Source of the DNA: Davidsoniella eucalypti
Lineage: Eukaryota; Ascomycota; Sordariomycetes; Microascales; Ceratocystidaceae
Assembly: GCA_004009845.1 (NCBI GenBank)
Contig: RMBW01000044.1
Coordinates: 62,001 to 126,000 of the forward strand
Length of the DNA stretch: 64,000 bases
Direction of reading: 5' to 3'
Shown here: piece by piece, positions 63,101 to 64,000 of the stretch
Numbering within the stretch: the first letter of the stretch is position 1
How the letters are laid out: every line of letters begins with the position of its first letter
Position numbers and translations under genes: made by a program
Notes under the pieces: generated by a model
Databases searched by the model: none
What the model saw: only the letters and a program-made list of their open reading frames with translations
Told to the model about the DNA's origin: nothing

Positions 63101-63128
63101 AAAAAAAAAGAAAAAAAAAGAAAAAAAA
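63101..63128. repeat. A-rich microsatellite
   Basis: Three blocks of 8-9 A separated by single G residues, preceded by a tandem AGACATTAAC pair. Confidence 0.8.
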
Positions 63129-63834
63129 GTATGCGTTGTCTCTGGTTGCACCAACACCATCACCACCAAAGCATTGATTTGCTCGGATTTTTACTTTGTA
63201 TCCGACGTTAGACCGAGCTGAGCAAAAAAAGTTCGCCTAGTTTCCGTTTTCTCAGGCAAAAAAGCAGGCATCCATATTACTATTCTGCGTGTTTTCAACA
63301 GAATAATAAATCCAAATCCAAGTGTAAGCGAAGGTTGGGTGTGAACAAATGAATAATAAATAAAAAGAAAATACAGGAAAATCAAAGGGGGCTATGCTAA
63401 TGAGCATATATGTATTATTGTGACTAGTGACTGGACCGTTTGTGATATTGTGATATTGACGATAGAAGGAGAGACTAGTAAATAGATTTGACTAATTCAG
63501 GTATAATACAACCAAAAATAAAACAAACAGGGACTAAGACGAATAATTAGGGTTTACTGGGGCTGTCCATGAACACGAACTACTTGTAAGTAAGCAAGCA
63601 TGTCAAACAGCTCAAGGTGTTATGGGACAAACTGAATACAATGTATGGGATGGATGAAGCGGGATAACTAACGGAATATTAGACATGCTGGTTTTTTTTT
63701 GCCTTACACAACCTTGACAGGCCACAACGACATTATATTGACAGCAAAATAGGGCTTGTACAACTAACTCTGATTTTACAGGCTACATGTATCTCTAACT
63801 AGCTATCTAACTAGCTATGTTTGAGTCCAATTAG

Positions 63835-63927
63835 GAAGACAATAGATAGAAACCTAGAAAACAAAGAAGACAATAGATAGGAATCTAGAAAACAAAAAAG
63901 ACAATAGATAGAAACCCAGGGAAAACA
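63835..63927. repeat. 31-bp tandem repeat, three copies
   Basis: The copies lie at 63835-63865, 63866-63896 and 63897-63927. They share the core AGACAATAGATAGRAAYCYA and differ at a handful of sites. The array lies in non-coding DNA close to the window edge. Confidence 0.9.
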
Positions 63928-64000
63928 AAGAAACAACTCCTCAATCCTCCCTAGTTTGACAGTATATCCCATTCCCAGGACCTATTTCTAGGCCCCATGT

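Larger units (their letters stand above)
59901..64000. other. 4.1-kb gene-free right end
   Basis: No supportable gene is seen up to the window edge. It contains a micro-insertion with 13-bp direct repeats (60848-60924), nested AGCTATAGCTCC palindromic sequence around 61415-61475, an A9G-type microsatellite at 63101-63128 and a 31-bp tandem repeat at 63835-63927. Confidence 0.55.

Overview
The window looks like a gene-sparse stretch of a filamentous ascomycete (Pezizomycotina) nuclear genome. Three things point there: short introns (57-141 nt) with GTRNGT donors, CTAAC/CTAAT-type branch sites and YAG acceptors; long uninterrupted exons; and a gene set typical of that group (Num1/ApsA-type cortical anchor, HET-domain protein, Sld2, DASH Spc34). 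I cannot name the genus. Only 12 protein genes are supported in 64 kb. They are separated by long AT-rich gaps that hold no recognisable coding sequence.

Layout: 1-7281 is non-coding and probably includes the long leader of a divergent HET-domain gene (7282-8904). A 5.7-kb gap follows. Next come the Num1/ApsA-like PH protein (14583-20759, +) and, convergent to it, the DNA polymerase zeta catalytic subunit Rev3 (27672-22221, -). A small two-exon orphan gene (28851-29691, +) diverges from Rev3. After a 6.2-kb gap there is a six-exon orphan gene (35943-38067, +). A minus-strand block then carries Sld2 (41238-39568), DASH Spc34 (43048-42176) and an acidic orphan (45237-44101). After another 4.1-kb gap come TAF12 (49374-52149, +) with a 51-residue polyglutamine tract, proteasome subunit Rpn3 (53243-55077, +), a MYST-family acetyltransferase (57585-55360, -) and a stand-alone nucleoside-phosphorylase-domain protein (59900-58812, -). 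The last 4.1 kb hold only repeats and a small retroposon-like insertion.

Most recognisable genes are core nuclear functions: translesion synthesis (Rev3), replication initiation (Sld2), kinetochore-microtubule attachment (Spc34), nuclear positioning (Num1), transcription (TAF12, MYST) and protein turnover (Rpn3). They are not an operon-like pathway. Two genes belong to families tied to fungal self/non-self recognition, the HET protein and the PNP-like protein. Both are divergent at signature residues.

The least expected signal outside the genes is a set of very short A-tailed insertions. At least two (near 52.65 and 60.86 kb) and probably a third (48.15 kb) are bounded by 10-14 bp direct repeats. 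Related sequence lies at 43.6 and 12.5 kb. They look like severely truncated SINE/LINE 3' ends. I found no tRNA, rRNA, CRISPR array or intact transposon. All exon joins were made by eye from splice consensus and reading frame.
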